DNA of 64,000 nucleotides from a virus. The notes beneath the pieces were generated by a model. It was given only the letters and a program-made list of their open reading frames with translations, was not told where the DNA came from and ran no database searches. A program made the position numbers and the translations under genes. Every line of letters begins with the position of its first letter. The stretch's first letter is position 1. Location of the stretch: positions 1 through 64,000 of the IMG/VR virus record IMGVR_UViG_3300018019_000005; one strand, given 5' to 3'. Positions 26,735 through 36,000 of the stretch are shown one piece after another.

Positions 26735-28303
26735 TTGTCATTTGATATACAAGCTGATAAAAATCAAATAGGCTCTGTGTATCTTCTTCACTTCTTAGGA
26801 GGTGGGATTTTTCATGGGTCTCAAGCAAGGGTTCGCCATTATTGCGGATTTGCTTTAGACCCCGAGGCCCGCATTGCTTTACATATGAATGGGACTTCAC
26901 GGGCCAGACTTATGGAGGTTGCCCATCAGCGACATGTAGAATTTACCGTGGCTCGTATTTGGAGTGGAGTGACTCGTGAGTTCGAGCGCAAACTCAAGAA
27001 CAGTGGTGGTCTGTCCCGCCACTGCCCAATTTGTAAGGCGGAGGGTACCGACCGGGATTCTGTGCGTAAGAAACAGCAGGCTCCTGCGGTGCAGGAAGTA
27101 CGGGTAGTGGAGGAGAACGAAGTAAAGCATATCGAGCTTATCCCAAGACCCAAGACCGCTGCGCTCACAAGAGACAACGCCCGTTGGAATGGCAAGCCGT
27201 TTTCCTTGGGAGCGGTGTCCTTGCTGGATGGGCACATTGAAGAAGCCCACAACTATCAGGAGTGCAAGGCGGGTGGATGGCACCACAGCCACATATTCAG
27301 CCAGCCGATTCTGGAGAGGGAACAGAGTGAATACGACTGGACCAAAACCGACCCTCGTGCCCCCGAAGGTCCGCAAGGTGGTGGACCCGCCATCGGCTGG
27401 GGCGATACCCCATGGGGAGACTCCCATGGAAAGACCAGTGGAGATATCACCATATTCTGGGTAGAAGATGATGGGTCAATCGGTTGCAACTACCCACTTC
27501 CCGAAAATATCAAAGCGGCCATTAAGAAGCAGATTCAGGTCATCAGGTGGAGAAGGGCCGCTGAGGAGGATACACTTGCCAAGCTCGTATGGCAGTTCCG
27601 AGAGGAACAAGAGGATTGGTATGAGTGGTTAGAGGACAAATCCTGTTTCCGTGAACAGTGCCTCTGTTTGGCGGACCTGTTAGCGAAGTTTCTGCGGGAA
27701 CATGGTTTCCCTGATGCCCATCGGGCGGGTGGGTATTATGGAGAAGGACCGGAGAAGGGTGAGTATTTACAAGTAGGAAGGCATGGACTACATTGGTGGG
27801 TAGAGACGCAGGATAAAATCATCGACATCACCTGCGACCAATTCCACCCCGGAGAAGAAGATGATTGGCGAGTGGTAATCACCGACCTTAACGACCCGGA
27901 GTATCAACGAAAGGGCACCGGCTCGGCGTTGGTCCCCAAGACCGCTGAGGAGATTCCCGAGATTCTCTATCACGTGACTTTTAAGAGCCGGGTTCCTAAG
28001 ATACTTCAAGAGGGACTGGTTCCCCAAAAGGAGCCGAACTTCCCCTTTGAGGAGAACCGGGGTTTAGTATTTCTGACGGCGATTGAGGGAGTGGATTATT
28101 GGAAAAACCTTCTCGCCGAGTTTATACGGGGCAAGGATGATGAGTTGGTTACTCTTCGCATCAAGACTGAGGGGATGCGTTTGGCAAAGGACCCCTTGGG
28201 AATGGGAGAAACTGGTGTTCTTTCATATTCAACCCACCTTGTTCCCCCCAAGAATATCACAGTGCTACCAGAGCCAAGAAAGATTGCCTCCGTAGAACAA
28301 TAG
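26735..28303 (+). CDS. polyvalent protein 3: GIY-YIG-like, papain-like and ART domains
   Basis: 522 residues with a TTG start at 26735, placed by AGGAGG at 26724. Residues 13-105 are a GIY-YIG-like nuclease domain (VYLLHFLGG, RHYCGFALDPEARIALH, FERKLKNSGG, HCPIC). After PKTAAL comes an unassigned stretch. Residues 300-390 are papain-like (CFREQCLCLADLL, LHWWVE, IIDITCDQF). Residues 408-515 are ART-like (ILYHVTFKSRVPKILQEGL). The domain order repeats the papain-ART pairing of the preceding protein. Confidence 0.75.
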   Translation: MSFDIQADKNQIGSVYLLHFLGGGIFHGSQARVRHYCGFALDPEARIALHMNGTSRARLMEVAHQRHVEFTVARIWSGVTREFERKLKNSGGLSRHCPICKAEGTDRDSVRKKQQAPAVQEVRVVEENEVKHIELIPRPKTAALTRDNARWNGKPFSLGAVSLLDGHIEEAHNYQECKAGGWHHSHIFSQPILEREQSEYDWTKTDPRAPEGPQGGGPAIGWGDTPWGDSHGKTSGDITIFWVEDDGSIGCNYPLPENIKAAIKKQIQVIRWRRAAEEDTLAKLVWQFREEQEDWYEWLEDKSCFREQCLCLADLLAKFLREHGFPDAHRAGGYYGEGPEKGEYLQVGRHGLHWWVETQDKIIDITCDQFHPGEEDDWRVVITDLNDPEYQRKGTGSALVPKTAEEIPEILYHVTFKSRVPKILQEGLVPQKEPNFPFEENRGLVFLTAIEGVDYWKNLLAEFIRGKDDELVTLRIKTEGMRLAKDPLGMGETGVLSYSTHLVPPKNITVLPEPRKIASVEQ

Positions 28304-28315
28304 GAAGACAAGAAT

Positions 28316-29356
28316 GTGGTAGCCCATATAGGAAGCTACCGTATCGTTGTAGATGACCCCGGAGACGCTAAATATATTACGGCATGGACGGAGGACAACA
28401 AATGTGTTGGCAAACTATCTACCAAACGACAGAGCGACAGTGGACCCCTGAACGACTATCTCGGGATTGCACTGGTGGAAGTGAAACCACGGCATCGGGG
28501 ATACGGACTGGGCAAGGCGATGTACTTTGCCCTGATGCAGTTCATGAATCCGAAATGGAAGGGAATCAAGAGCTACCTCCCGGAGAGATACAATAAGAAG
28601 CGGGTTCCCAACATCTGGCGTAGACTGCAAGGCTACAAACTTCCCGGAGAAGAAGACTGGATGGTTGCCGACCGGGATAAGGTTGCCAAGATAGCGTCAG
28701 GTCAGGACTCCCCGGACTGGGAAGAGGATGAGGATTCTCTCCTCACCAAGAAAGCTTGGCAGGATGAGCGCTTCTCCTATTGGGGATTGCAGTTCGCCGT
28801 TGACAAAGCGGAGGGGATCATTGCCGCCAATCCCCGGCCTACGCAGAAGGCTCCCAAGGCATTTCTCAAAGCCTTTGTTGGCACCGTGGAAGATGACAAG
28901 GCTGAGGAAGAGGGTAGAATCAACCTCATGAATGTGGGCCTGAATAAGGAACACATGCAGACCGTTGATGCTGAGAAGCCCGGTATTGTTGCTCCCCTCA
29001 TTTTCAAGCCGGACAAGACTCACTCCGAACCGCAGAAACACTACATCCTCATTGACGGAAACCACCGGGCTAAGAAGCGCCTCCAAATGGGTCTGGACTT
29101 CATGGAAGTCTACCCCCTCACCCCCGAGGAAGCGTGGCAGTGCATGGCTCCGTACACCTTCCCCAACCTGTTGAAAATCTATGTTAACCCGACCAAAAAG
29201 GTGAGGAAGAAGGCGGAAGAGCAGCCCGCCAGACTCCTCTATGTTGACGACATGCGCCGACCCACCGCTCCTGATGTTGATTGGGTCAGGAATTATGAAG
29301 AGTTCTTCCAGTACATGACGACGCATCCCATGCCCGAGGCTATTAGTTTTGGATAA
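28316..29356 (+). CDS. polyvalent protein 4: GNAT, ParB-like and N-terminal half of cREC
   Basis: 346 residues from GTG 28316. Residues 5-110 are a GNAT domain (VEVKPRHRGYGLGKAMY). Residues 165-290 are a ParB/sulfiredoxin-like nuclease domain with LIDGNHRAKKRLQMG. The last 45 residues, LLYVDDMRRPTAPDVDWVRN to EAISFG, are the first half of a cREC (cyclic-phosphate receiver) domain, whose family motif continues as ISFDHDLG. The frame stops exactly there, and the second half appears at 30183 after an HNH gene. The gene is therefore split. Confidence 0.78.
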   Translation: MVAHIGSYRIVVDDPGDAKYITAWTEDNKCVGKLSTKRQSDSGPLNDYLGIALVEVKPRHRGYGLGKAMYFALMQFMNPKWKGIKSYLPERYNKKRVPNIWRRLQGYKLPGEEDWMVADRDKVAKIASGQDSPDWEEDEDSLLTKKAWQDERFSYWGLQFAVDKAEGIIAANPRPTQKAPKAFLKAFVGTVEDDKAEEEGRINLMNVGLNKEHMQTVDAEKPGIVAPLIFKPDKTHSEPQKHYILIDGNHRAKKRLQMGLDFMEVYPLTPEEAWQCMAPYTFPNLLKIYVNPTKKVRKKAEEQPARLLYVDDMRRPTAPDVDWVRNYEEFFQYMTTHPMPEAISFG

Positions 29357-29403
29357 TGGGGGTGATATCTTTTGACTTCGTATCTATTATATAGAGGATG
29401 CGA

Positions 29404-30186
29404 ATGACTATTAGAGGCAATTGCACCGTTTGTGGGGGGAACTTCAAGCGTCGTTATGCTAAGAACTCCGTTCCTATTGTGAAGCTCTGTTCTAATAAGT
29501 GCAGAAGGGAGTGGCTACAAAAGGACAAGGTCAAAAAGGAGTGCATCGTTTGTAATAAGGTATTTTCCGTAAGCGCCTCAGTAGCTTATAGATATGTCAC
29601 CTGTAGTATTGAATGCAAGCGTAAACATAAGGAGGGGGATAAAAATGGAAACTGGCGAGGCGGTATAGCGGGAAATAGAAAGAAAGAGATTCGTTCCGGT
29701 AAGCTTCGTCGTTGGCGGAAAGCGGTCTTTGAAAGAGATGGACCCCACTGTGTCTTATGCGGGTCTAGTGATGGGTTAGAGGCTGACCGCATAAAGCCAT
29801 GGTCTCTCTATCCAGAGTTTAGATATGAAGTAAGTAATGGACGGATATTGTGCAAGATTTGTCATAACAAGCACACCAGAGAGTTAGCCGCCGAACGAAA
29901 GAGACTTGAGGCATTGGGGTATGTACGGATAACTTGTCCACGAGAGTACGAGATTTTGGTTTGTCCCAGATGTGGGGTATCTTTCCTTAACAAGAGTGGT
30001 CAGAGTATCTATTGCGGAAAAAGGTGTCAAAGAGCGGAAGGACAGAAACGGTTAAGGGTAGCTAAAGCTGCCCGTGGGGAATGTAAGTGTTGTAGCAATC
30101 CAGTTGCCCCTAATTACAGTCGTTGTATTAGATGTCTCGAAAAGCAAAGAGTGGAGATGGCTGAATACAGAAAGCCTGATGTATGA
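29404..30186 (+). CDS. HNH homing endonuclease inserted in a cREC domain
   Basis: 260 residues from ATG 29404, spaced correctly from GAGG. Two N-terminal Cys modules (CTVCGGNF...CSNKC; CIVCNKVF...CSIEC), then an HNH core (FERDGPHCVLCGSSDGLEADRI, NGRILCKICHNKH) and two C-terminal zinc ribbons. The gene fills almost the whole space between the two cREC halves: 47 bases precede it, and its stop overlaps the start of the next gene (ATGA). This leaves no room for a group I intron. Confidence 0.85.
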   Translation: MTIRGNCTVCGGNFKRRYAKNSVPIVKLCSNKCRREWLQKDKVKKECIVCNKVFSVSASVAYRYVTCSIECKRKHKEGDKNGNWRGGIAGNRKKEIRSGKLRRWRKAVFERDGPHCVLCGSSDGLEADRIKPWSLYPEFRYEVSNGRILCKICHNKHTRELAAERKRLEALGYVRITCPREYEILVCPRCGVSFLNKSGQSIYCGKRCQRAEGQKRLRVAKAARGECKCCSNPVAPNYSRCIRCLEKQRVEMAEYRKPDV

Positions 30187-30896
30187 GAGATTTAACACAA
30201 CCAGAGGCAGGCGGTCTTGGACTAACCGCTGCTCGTTATGTTATTGATAACAATCTTTCCATAAAGCGGTGGTTTGTTCATTCACCCAATATAATGGAGA
30301 AAAAAGAGTTAGAAAGCCTCTTATTTAACTACTCTCCTGATGGCTACGACTCATCTTTGTACAAGACTCCCCACGTTAATGAAGAAGAGCAAGTCTACGG
30401 TGGGAAGATAAAGGGAGGCTTCCGGGTGAAGGCTGCCCGGCGCAGAGTAAATCCCCTTCTGCAACCGTCCGGTCCGTGGCCTGAACGCTCCGCCGATTGG
30501 TCTAGGCTTTCTCAAAATGGAGGTTGGATATCTCGGGACGGGCGACCTCTCCCCATGACTCACCCCTACGAACTCCACGGAGAGTGGGCGATGGCGGAAG
30601 ACCTGTGCGGCATGGATGATTCAGAGGTGGAGGAGCAGGGGGGAGAGGATTACCTCGGATATGCCGAGAACCTTGCCATGGAGAATGGGCACCTCCGGGT
30701 TGACCGGGATGCTGGTCAGTTTTCCATACAGGCACGAAATGTCACAAAGAGCCGCCGACTCATCACCGAGGCTCTGTTGATGATGCCATTCAAGGGAGAA
30801 GTGACCTTGGAGATGGGTCCACACGACCGCCCAAACTGGTCTAAAAGCCTCATTTCCACGCAGGATGCCGCAGATTGGCTAGAAAATATTCAATGA
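30183..30896 (+). CDS. C-terminal half of split cREC plus GW-x-DGR domain
   Basis: 237 residues. Residues 3-55 supply the missing cREC half: a DL step, then GGLGLTAARYVIDNN and a WFVHSPN strand, matching the family's G-x2-AA helix and vHSxN motif. Then comes VNPLLQP and, from residue 108, a domain starting GGWISRDGRPLP that is repeated in the protein at 33097 (GWLTPDGRFLP). The start is coupled to the HNH stop. The two halves may reassociate, as described for nrdA of phage Aeh1, where an inserted endonuclease split the gene. Confidence 0.7.
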   Translation: MRDLTQPEAGGLGLTAARYVIDNNLSIKRWFVHSPNIMEKKELESLLFNYSPDGYDSSLYKTPHVNEEEQVYGGKIKGGFRVKAARRRVNPLLQPSGPWPERSADWSRLSQNGGWISRDGRPLPMTHPYELHGEWAMAEDLCGMDDSEVEEQGGEDYLGYAENLAMENGHLRVDRDAGQFSIQARNVTKSRRLITEALLMMPFKGEVTLEMGPHDRPNWSKSLISTQDAADWLENIQ

Positions 30897-30906
30897 CAGA
30901 ATAAAT

Positions 30907-30939
30907 GAACTTTCTGAAGCACTTATAGGGGGAAAGTTC
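30907..30939 (+). promoter_or_regulatory. 8-bp inverted repeat ending at a GIY-YIG start codon
   Basis: GAACTTTC at 30907-30914 pairs perfectly with GAAAGTTC at 30932-30939, the eight bases directly before ATG 30940. The TATAGGGGG sequence lies in the loop. Folding would restrict ribosome access. Confidence 0.5.
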
Positions 30940-31647
30940 ATGTTTATCTATTTGATTGTAAATCATGAAACAGGAAAGTATTATGTCGGTCAACATACAG
31001 GTAATAATCTAAAGAAGTACCTTCAACAAAAATTTTCAGATGCCAGACACGGACGAGGGGGAAATTCTCGTCTTTATAATTCCATGCGTAAACACCCCTT
31101 TCCTCATCTTTGGTCCATCCACGCCCTCCGTTCCGATATCCAAGCTAAAGCCGAGCTTGATGAGACCGAGCGGGACTTCATCAAGTTCCTTCGTGCTCAA
31201 GACCCTGAGTATGGCTACAATCTTTGTCGTGGAGGGGAGGGGTTTACCGGACTGCATTCTTCTCAAACTTGTGCTAAAATGAGTGAAGGGGTTAAACGAG
31301 CTTGGGCTAACCCCGAAAAAAGAGCCAAGCAATCGGCAAATCTCAAAGCTGACTGGGCTAAACCTGAGTCTTTTTCTAATCGGGTTCAAGCGATTAGGGA
31401 TTCATGGGCGGACCCTTATTCTCGTTCTAATCGTATGAAGGCTTTTGAAAATCTTGATTTTCACAGTAAAATGAGCACGGTTAATAAGAAAACATGGTCT
31501 GACCCAGAGAGAAGGAAAAAACAAGCAGCACTTCAAAGAGAGCGATGGACAAACCCCGAATACCGTGCCAAAATGAGTAATCTAGCTAAAAATCAAAGCC
31601 GAGGTACGGGACAGAAGTTTGTTGAAGCACTACCACTAGACTCTTAA
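30940..31647 (+). CDS. GIY-YIG homing endonuclease
   Basis: 235 residues. The nuclease half is nearly the same protein as 4396 (MFIYLIVNHETGKYYVGQH, LKKYLQQKF, DPEYGYNLCRGGEG), but codons differ widely, so it is not a recent copy. The second half carries WANPEKRAKQ and WSDPERRKKQ repeats. It lies between two polyvalent genes and is preceded by the inverted repeat at 30907. Confidence 0.88.
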   Translation: MFIYLIVNHETGKYYVGQHTGNNLKKYLQQKFSDARHGRGGNSRLYNSMRKHPFPHLWSIHALRSDIQAKAELDETERDFIKFLRAQDPEYGYNLCRGGEGFTGLHSSQTCAKMSEGVKRAWANPEKRAKQSANLKADWAKPESFSNRVQAIRDSWADPYSRSNRMKAFENLDFHSKMSTVNKKTWSDPERRKKQAALQRERWTNPEYRAKMSNLAKNQSRGTGQKFVEALPLDS

Positions 31648-31663
31648 ACTCTTTAATAGGCAC

Positions 31664-33088
31664 ATGGAAGAGCTTATCTACAAGACGGCGGGAGTTTGGG
31701 ATAACCTTGACCGGGGATTCCTTGAGAAGATACACAACCATGCCCCCGGAGTGGTTGTGGGTCATCTCAGTACTTTACTTAGGAATCAACGACTTAGGGA
31801 AATATATGAGAAAGTACTTGAAACCCCCATCAAGACCTTCAATAAACCGGAAGAGGTGGAGTTGGAGGGTGGTTCCCCCTTAAAGTGGCAAGGTGGATAC
31901 GGGGTTTCCCACGGTGGTTCGATGATATTTATCAACCCCGCCATCAGCACCACCAACATTGTCAAAACTCTGTTTGAGGAAGGCGCTCACGCTATTTGGG
32001 CAGCGGAGGGGCGACCATCTAAACCGTTTGACCCCGCTCATCCCCCCACCGAGAAAGAATATCTCTCTGACCCCGAAGAGCTTTTTGCCAAGCGTATGGC
32101 AGACCGTGCTTTCGCTATAGCTACGGGAGGGATAAAGACTGCCGCTTGGGCAGAGGCAACCGACTTCTCTTCCGACCCCCAGTGGCACGACGTGTTCTAC
32201 GGAAATCCCTCGCCAGAGCGCATAAAGGCCCTTGCCAGCTTCCTTCGCTCCGACCCCAACCGCTTCATTACCCTTTATCACGGTACCGCCTCTGATTTGC
32301 CAGTGATGGAGGAGGGGTTGCTTCCGACCAGTCCCAGCAGGGCTAAATCGTATCAATCCAGTCCCGGTTACGTGTATCTCTCCGTATATCCGGGGAACGC
32401 CAAGAACTTTGGAGAACTGGCTTACCCCGGAGAGGATATCACTGTCTACGCTGTCAATGTCACCGCCCGGCGATTACTGCCGGATACTGACCAGCTTGCC
32501 AATCAGCGGTCAGTGGGTAAGGAAGTGGGGAACAGCCTCGCTGAAAGCTTGGCAATCGGACATGGGGCACGAGTAAAGGGAGCAGTAGGTCCGATGCAGC
32601 TTTACAAGGCTGCCGCTAAAAAGTTGCGACTCCCCCCCGACATCATAGACGGTACACGAAGCTTTCTGTGGGCTATCGTGAATGACCGGGTGATTTTTTC
32701 CTTGGAGATTGAACCCCACGTTATCTGGTTTAAACGAGTTGGACTTTCCGATTCCGGCCCGGCGTTCGACCGTATCCCCCGAGGGAGAATCTGGGTTCAA
32801 TCGGCCCGTGATGAGGTCGTAATTTTTACCGAGGCAGGAAGTGGTGGTATCACGGGGCAGGCGGATTTCACCTTCGCCCCGGAGCATGTTGTAAAGGCTA
32901 TGTTGCAGACCTTCCCTCAGCTTCGAGACTTTAACATCGTTGACGATATCCCTTCAAATCTTGTGGTAACCTCCTCTGTACATAAAAGAGGGGGAAGTCT
33001 CGCATCTAAGACAGCCCACATTTTATTGGCCGGAATAGGAGAAGATGACCGTGCGTACCTGAAATGGGATAGCAAACAAGCTAAGTAG
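31664..33088 (+). CDS. polyvalent protein 5: zincin-like, ART and X domain
   Basis: 474 residues. The N-terminal 160 residues resemble a zincin whose HExxH has become EEGAH (TLFEEGAHAIWAAEG), followed by YLSDPEELFAKRMADRA; probably without activity. After IKTAAW an ART domain starts near 200 (ITLYHGTASDLPVMEEGLLP). Residues 333-440 are a copy of a repeated unknown domain, here called X (FDRIPRGRIWV ... FAPEHVVKAML ... DFNIVDD). SKTAHI occurs near the end. Confidence 0.7.
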   Translation: MEELIYKTAGVWDNLDRGFLEKIHNHAPGVVVGHLSTLLRNQRLREIYEKVLETPIKTFNKPEEVELEGGSPLKWQGGYGVSHGGSMIFINPAISTTNIVKTLFEEGAHAIWAAEGRPSKPFDPAHPPTEKEYLSDPEELFAKRMADRAFAIATGGIKTAAWAEATDFSSDPQWHDVFYGNPSPERIKALASFLRSDPNRFITLYHGTASDLPVMEEGLLPTSPSRAKSYQSSPGYVYLSVYPGNAKNFGELAYPGEDITVYAVNVTARRLLPDTDQLANQRSVGKEVGNSLAESLAIGHGARVKGAVGPMQLYKAAAKKLRLPPDIIDGTRSFLWAIVNDRVIFSLEIEPHVIWFKRVGLSDSGPAFDRIPRGRIWVQSARDEVVIFTEAGSGGITGQADFTFAPEHVVKAMLQTFPQLRDFNIVDDIPSNLVVTSSVHKRGGSLASKTAHILLAGIGEDDRAYLKWDSKQAK

Positions 33089-33096
33089 AGAGGGGG

Positions 33097-36000
33097 GTGA
33101 CCCCGACGAGGATACGTCCGACCCCGAAAAGGTTACAGACTATGCCTGATAATCTAACCATATACCCAGTTACTCCCGAGTGGGTTTCAAAGGCGAAGGT
33201 GTTCTTAGCCGAGAAGTGGAAAGAGCGTGCCCAAGAGTTAGGTAAATCCAACCCTACGGATATGTCGGGTGCCTGCAAATTTATCTCTCTGTTCGGAAAG
33301 ACGATTTTCGGGCTTGACATTCAAGGAAACTGGGGGCATCAGTACAACATCACTCCAGATGGTAAGCCTCTCGACCTTGCTGAGGGGTTTTCGGGAGAGG
33401 TTAGTTATCTTCACGATAGTGAATTTTTCAATAACCCCAAGCATAGGGAATCAATGGCGTCTTGTATGCCGAGGGTGAGGAGATGGGCTGAGGAGTTTAT
33501 CCAGAGGTATCCCTTATTGGATAAAACGGCGTCCACACAGACAAGGTGGTCTCATCCCCTGTTGAATGGGCTTAAGGCGGAAACACGCAAGGCTCCTACC
33601 TTCGAGGACTTCAAGCATGACTTCTCCATAGACATTAAGCATGGACTGTATTTCCATGTCACCGACAACCCCAACTTCACTATCGACCCGGCGAAGGGTC
33701 CTCGGGATATGTCCAGCATGGGAGGCGGGACACCTGTGCCGGGAAAGTTGATGGTTACTTCTCACTTGGAGAATTGGACGGATTACTACGAAAGCGACCG
33801 GGCGTATGTCGCCGTCATTGACATGTCGGAAGTGCCGAGGGAATCCTACCATCAGGTAAGCCGGGGATTCGGCAATGAGTTTTGGGTGGAGAACCCGCAG
33901 GCGGTTAAGGTAGCGGCGGTCATGCCAGTTAAAGAGGCTATCAAGCTGGACCGCACATATCAGAACGTTCTGGACCTTCACTCTGATGAAGACCTGTTGG
34001 AGTTCTATAACCAGTTCCACGCCCCAGCAGAACCCGAGTGGAAGCCGCCCAAGGAGCAGGGTAAACTTCCCTTCCGGGGTAAGGGCATTCCCGTAGTCGC
34101 TTATGAGCCTTGCGATTTTGAGTTACTGTGGGCAACTTGGCATAACAAAGTGCTGTTGACCGATGACATGGGTCTCTGGCATGTTAAATGGTTTCAAGAA
34201 CTCAATCAGCATTCTCAACGGCATGACCCCATTCCTTCATGGGGACCGGAGTTTGATAAAGTTCCTCGGGGAAGGGCGGAAGTCAATAAGAAGAAGAAGC
34301 GAGTCCGGCTGTACACCGATGCCGCACCCAAGGGGTCAAGAGCAGGTGAATCCATTACAGGAGAGGTTGACTTTGACTTTACCCCCGAGGAAGTAGTAGC
34401 CAAGATAAAGCAGAAGTATCCCTCACTCCGGGACTTTGAGTTTGTAGATGAGGTTGCTCCTCGGATAATGGGCAAATGGGCAGCCGATGAGTTTGAATAC
34501 CCTCAGATTGCCTACCATGTCAGCCGTCGCCGTAGCCGGAACTCCATTCTAAAAAATGGATTGCAGATGTACCACAAGCAGCAGTATGAGGATGTGGAGC
34601 ACGAGCCAGCGGTGTATTTGTTCGGTAGCCTCACTGATGCCGAGAACTGGGTAGGTGAGCAGCAGCCCTACACAGGACAAGCTTGTGACATCTGGGAAGT
34701 GAAAGTCCCACAAGGGGAAGGAACGTTTTGGCCGGACTTCGAGGTTCGGCACGAATACCCCACGGCGTGGAAGTATCTCTGGGATATTCCTCCACAAAAT
34801 ATCAAGCTCATCAAGACTATATCGCTCCCCAAGCAGGCGGCTCTACCCACTGGAAAAGCCATAGATGACCTCGGGATATCCGGTCAGCAGGGATGGTCAT
34901 ATGACGAGCCGTTCCCGGACCGGCATAATGATTTCTACGAGGACGACCAAGTTCAGAATCCCCACAATGAGCACCCCCTGACCGCCTCTCTATCCCCGGC
35001 CTACACCGAGGAAGTAAAGAAACTGGAATACGAGCACGAGCTTATCTCCTTGGCGGAGGAGATGGGGAACTTCGAGCGGGTGGTGTGGGAGCGCCAGCCG
35101 GTCCTCAAGACTCACATGTTGGACACCGTGGGCTTGGCAGGCTCCGCAAACGACTACCCACATCTACGGGCCGTCCATGTGGGTGACCCCGACTATTGGT
35201 TCAGTCGGCTGACAGAAGATTACAGCCGTGACTCCAAGGCGTGGGTGGTGGAGATATATCCCACCGAAGATGACTATCTGTGTGATGATGTGCAGTATGC
35301 CATGGACCCTAGCGGTGGAGACAAAGCATATAGCGCCATTCTCATCACTCCTCGCACTCAGTTGGTGGAGGGTAAGGATTTCCGGTACGTGAAGGAATTG
35401 ACGGAGGAAGACCTCCCCGAAGTCTATGATGAAGATGACGGGTTTGGTTTCAAGGACGCTGCTATTAAAAAGACAGTCATCATGTGGGTTCGTCATGAGG
35501 GAAAGCTTTACACCACCGTACAGGTTGGGGGCAAGAGCCATGCCCAGTGGTTGGAAGAACTGAGCCTACCGTTCTCCGGTCCTTCCTACGACCGAATAGA
35601 ACGAGGGGTAGCGATTGTAGACCGAGGGCACAGAGTCGTTCACCTCGTCAAGAACGCCGGGGGATACACGCCCAATGACGTAGTGGAATACATCAAGAAT
35701 CGGTACAATCTGAAGGAGTTTATATTCGTTGATACGGAAAGCTCCGACACGGGTATTGTAGCCTTCAAAAAAGTTGCCAGTGACGATGCTTACTACGATG
35801 CGGCAGAGGCGTTCTTTGACCGGGAGAGCGTGGTAGCCGTAGAAGTAATCACCGAATACATGCAGCACGTCCGCCAGAAGAGGTATCGTCAGCAGTGGAA
35901 TGTCGTGCCCGCCGCCCGGCTCATCAAAATTTGGGAAGACTACATGAAGACGGGGTTTGTCCGGGACTCAGCGGGTCTTAATCAGATAGCGGAAACCGTC

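Noticed and set aside
29357-30183. Group I intron between the cREC halves
   Set aside because: Only 47 bases are free of the HNH gene, too few for an intron core, and the HNH stop overlaps the next start.
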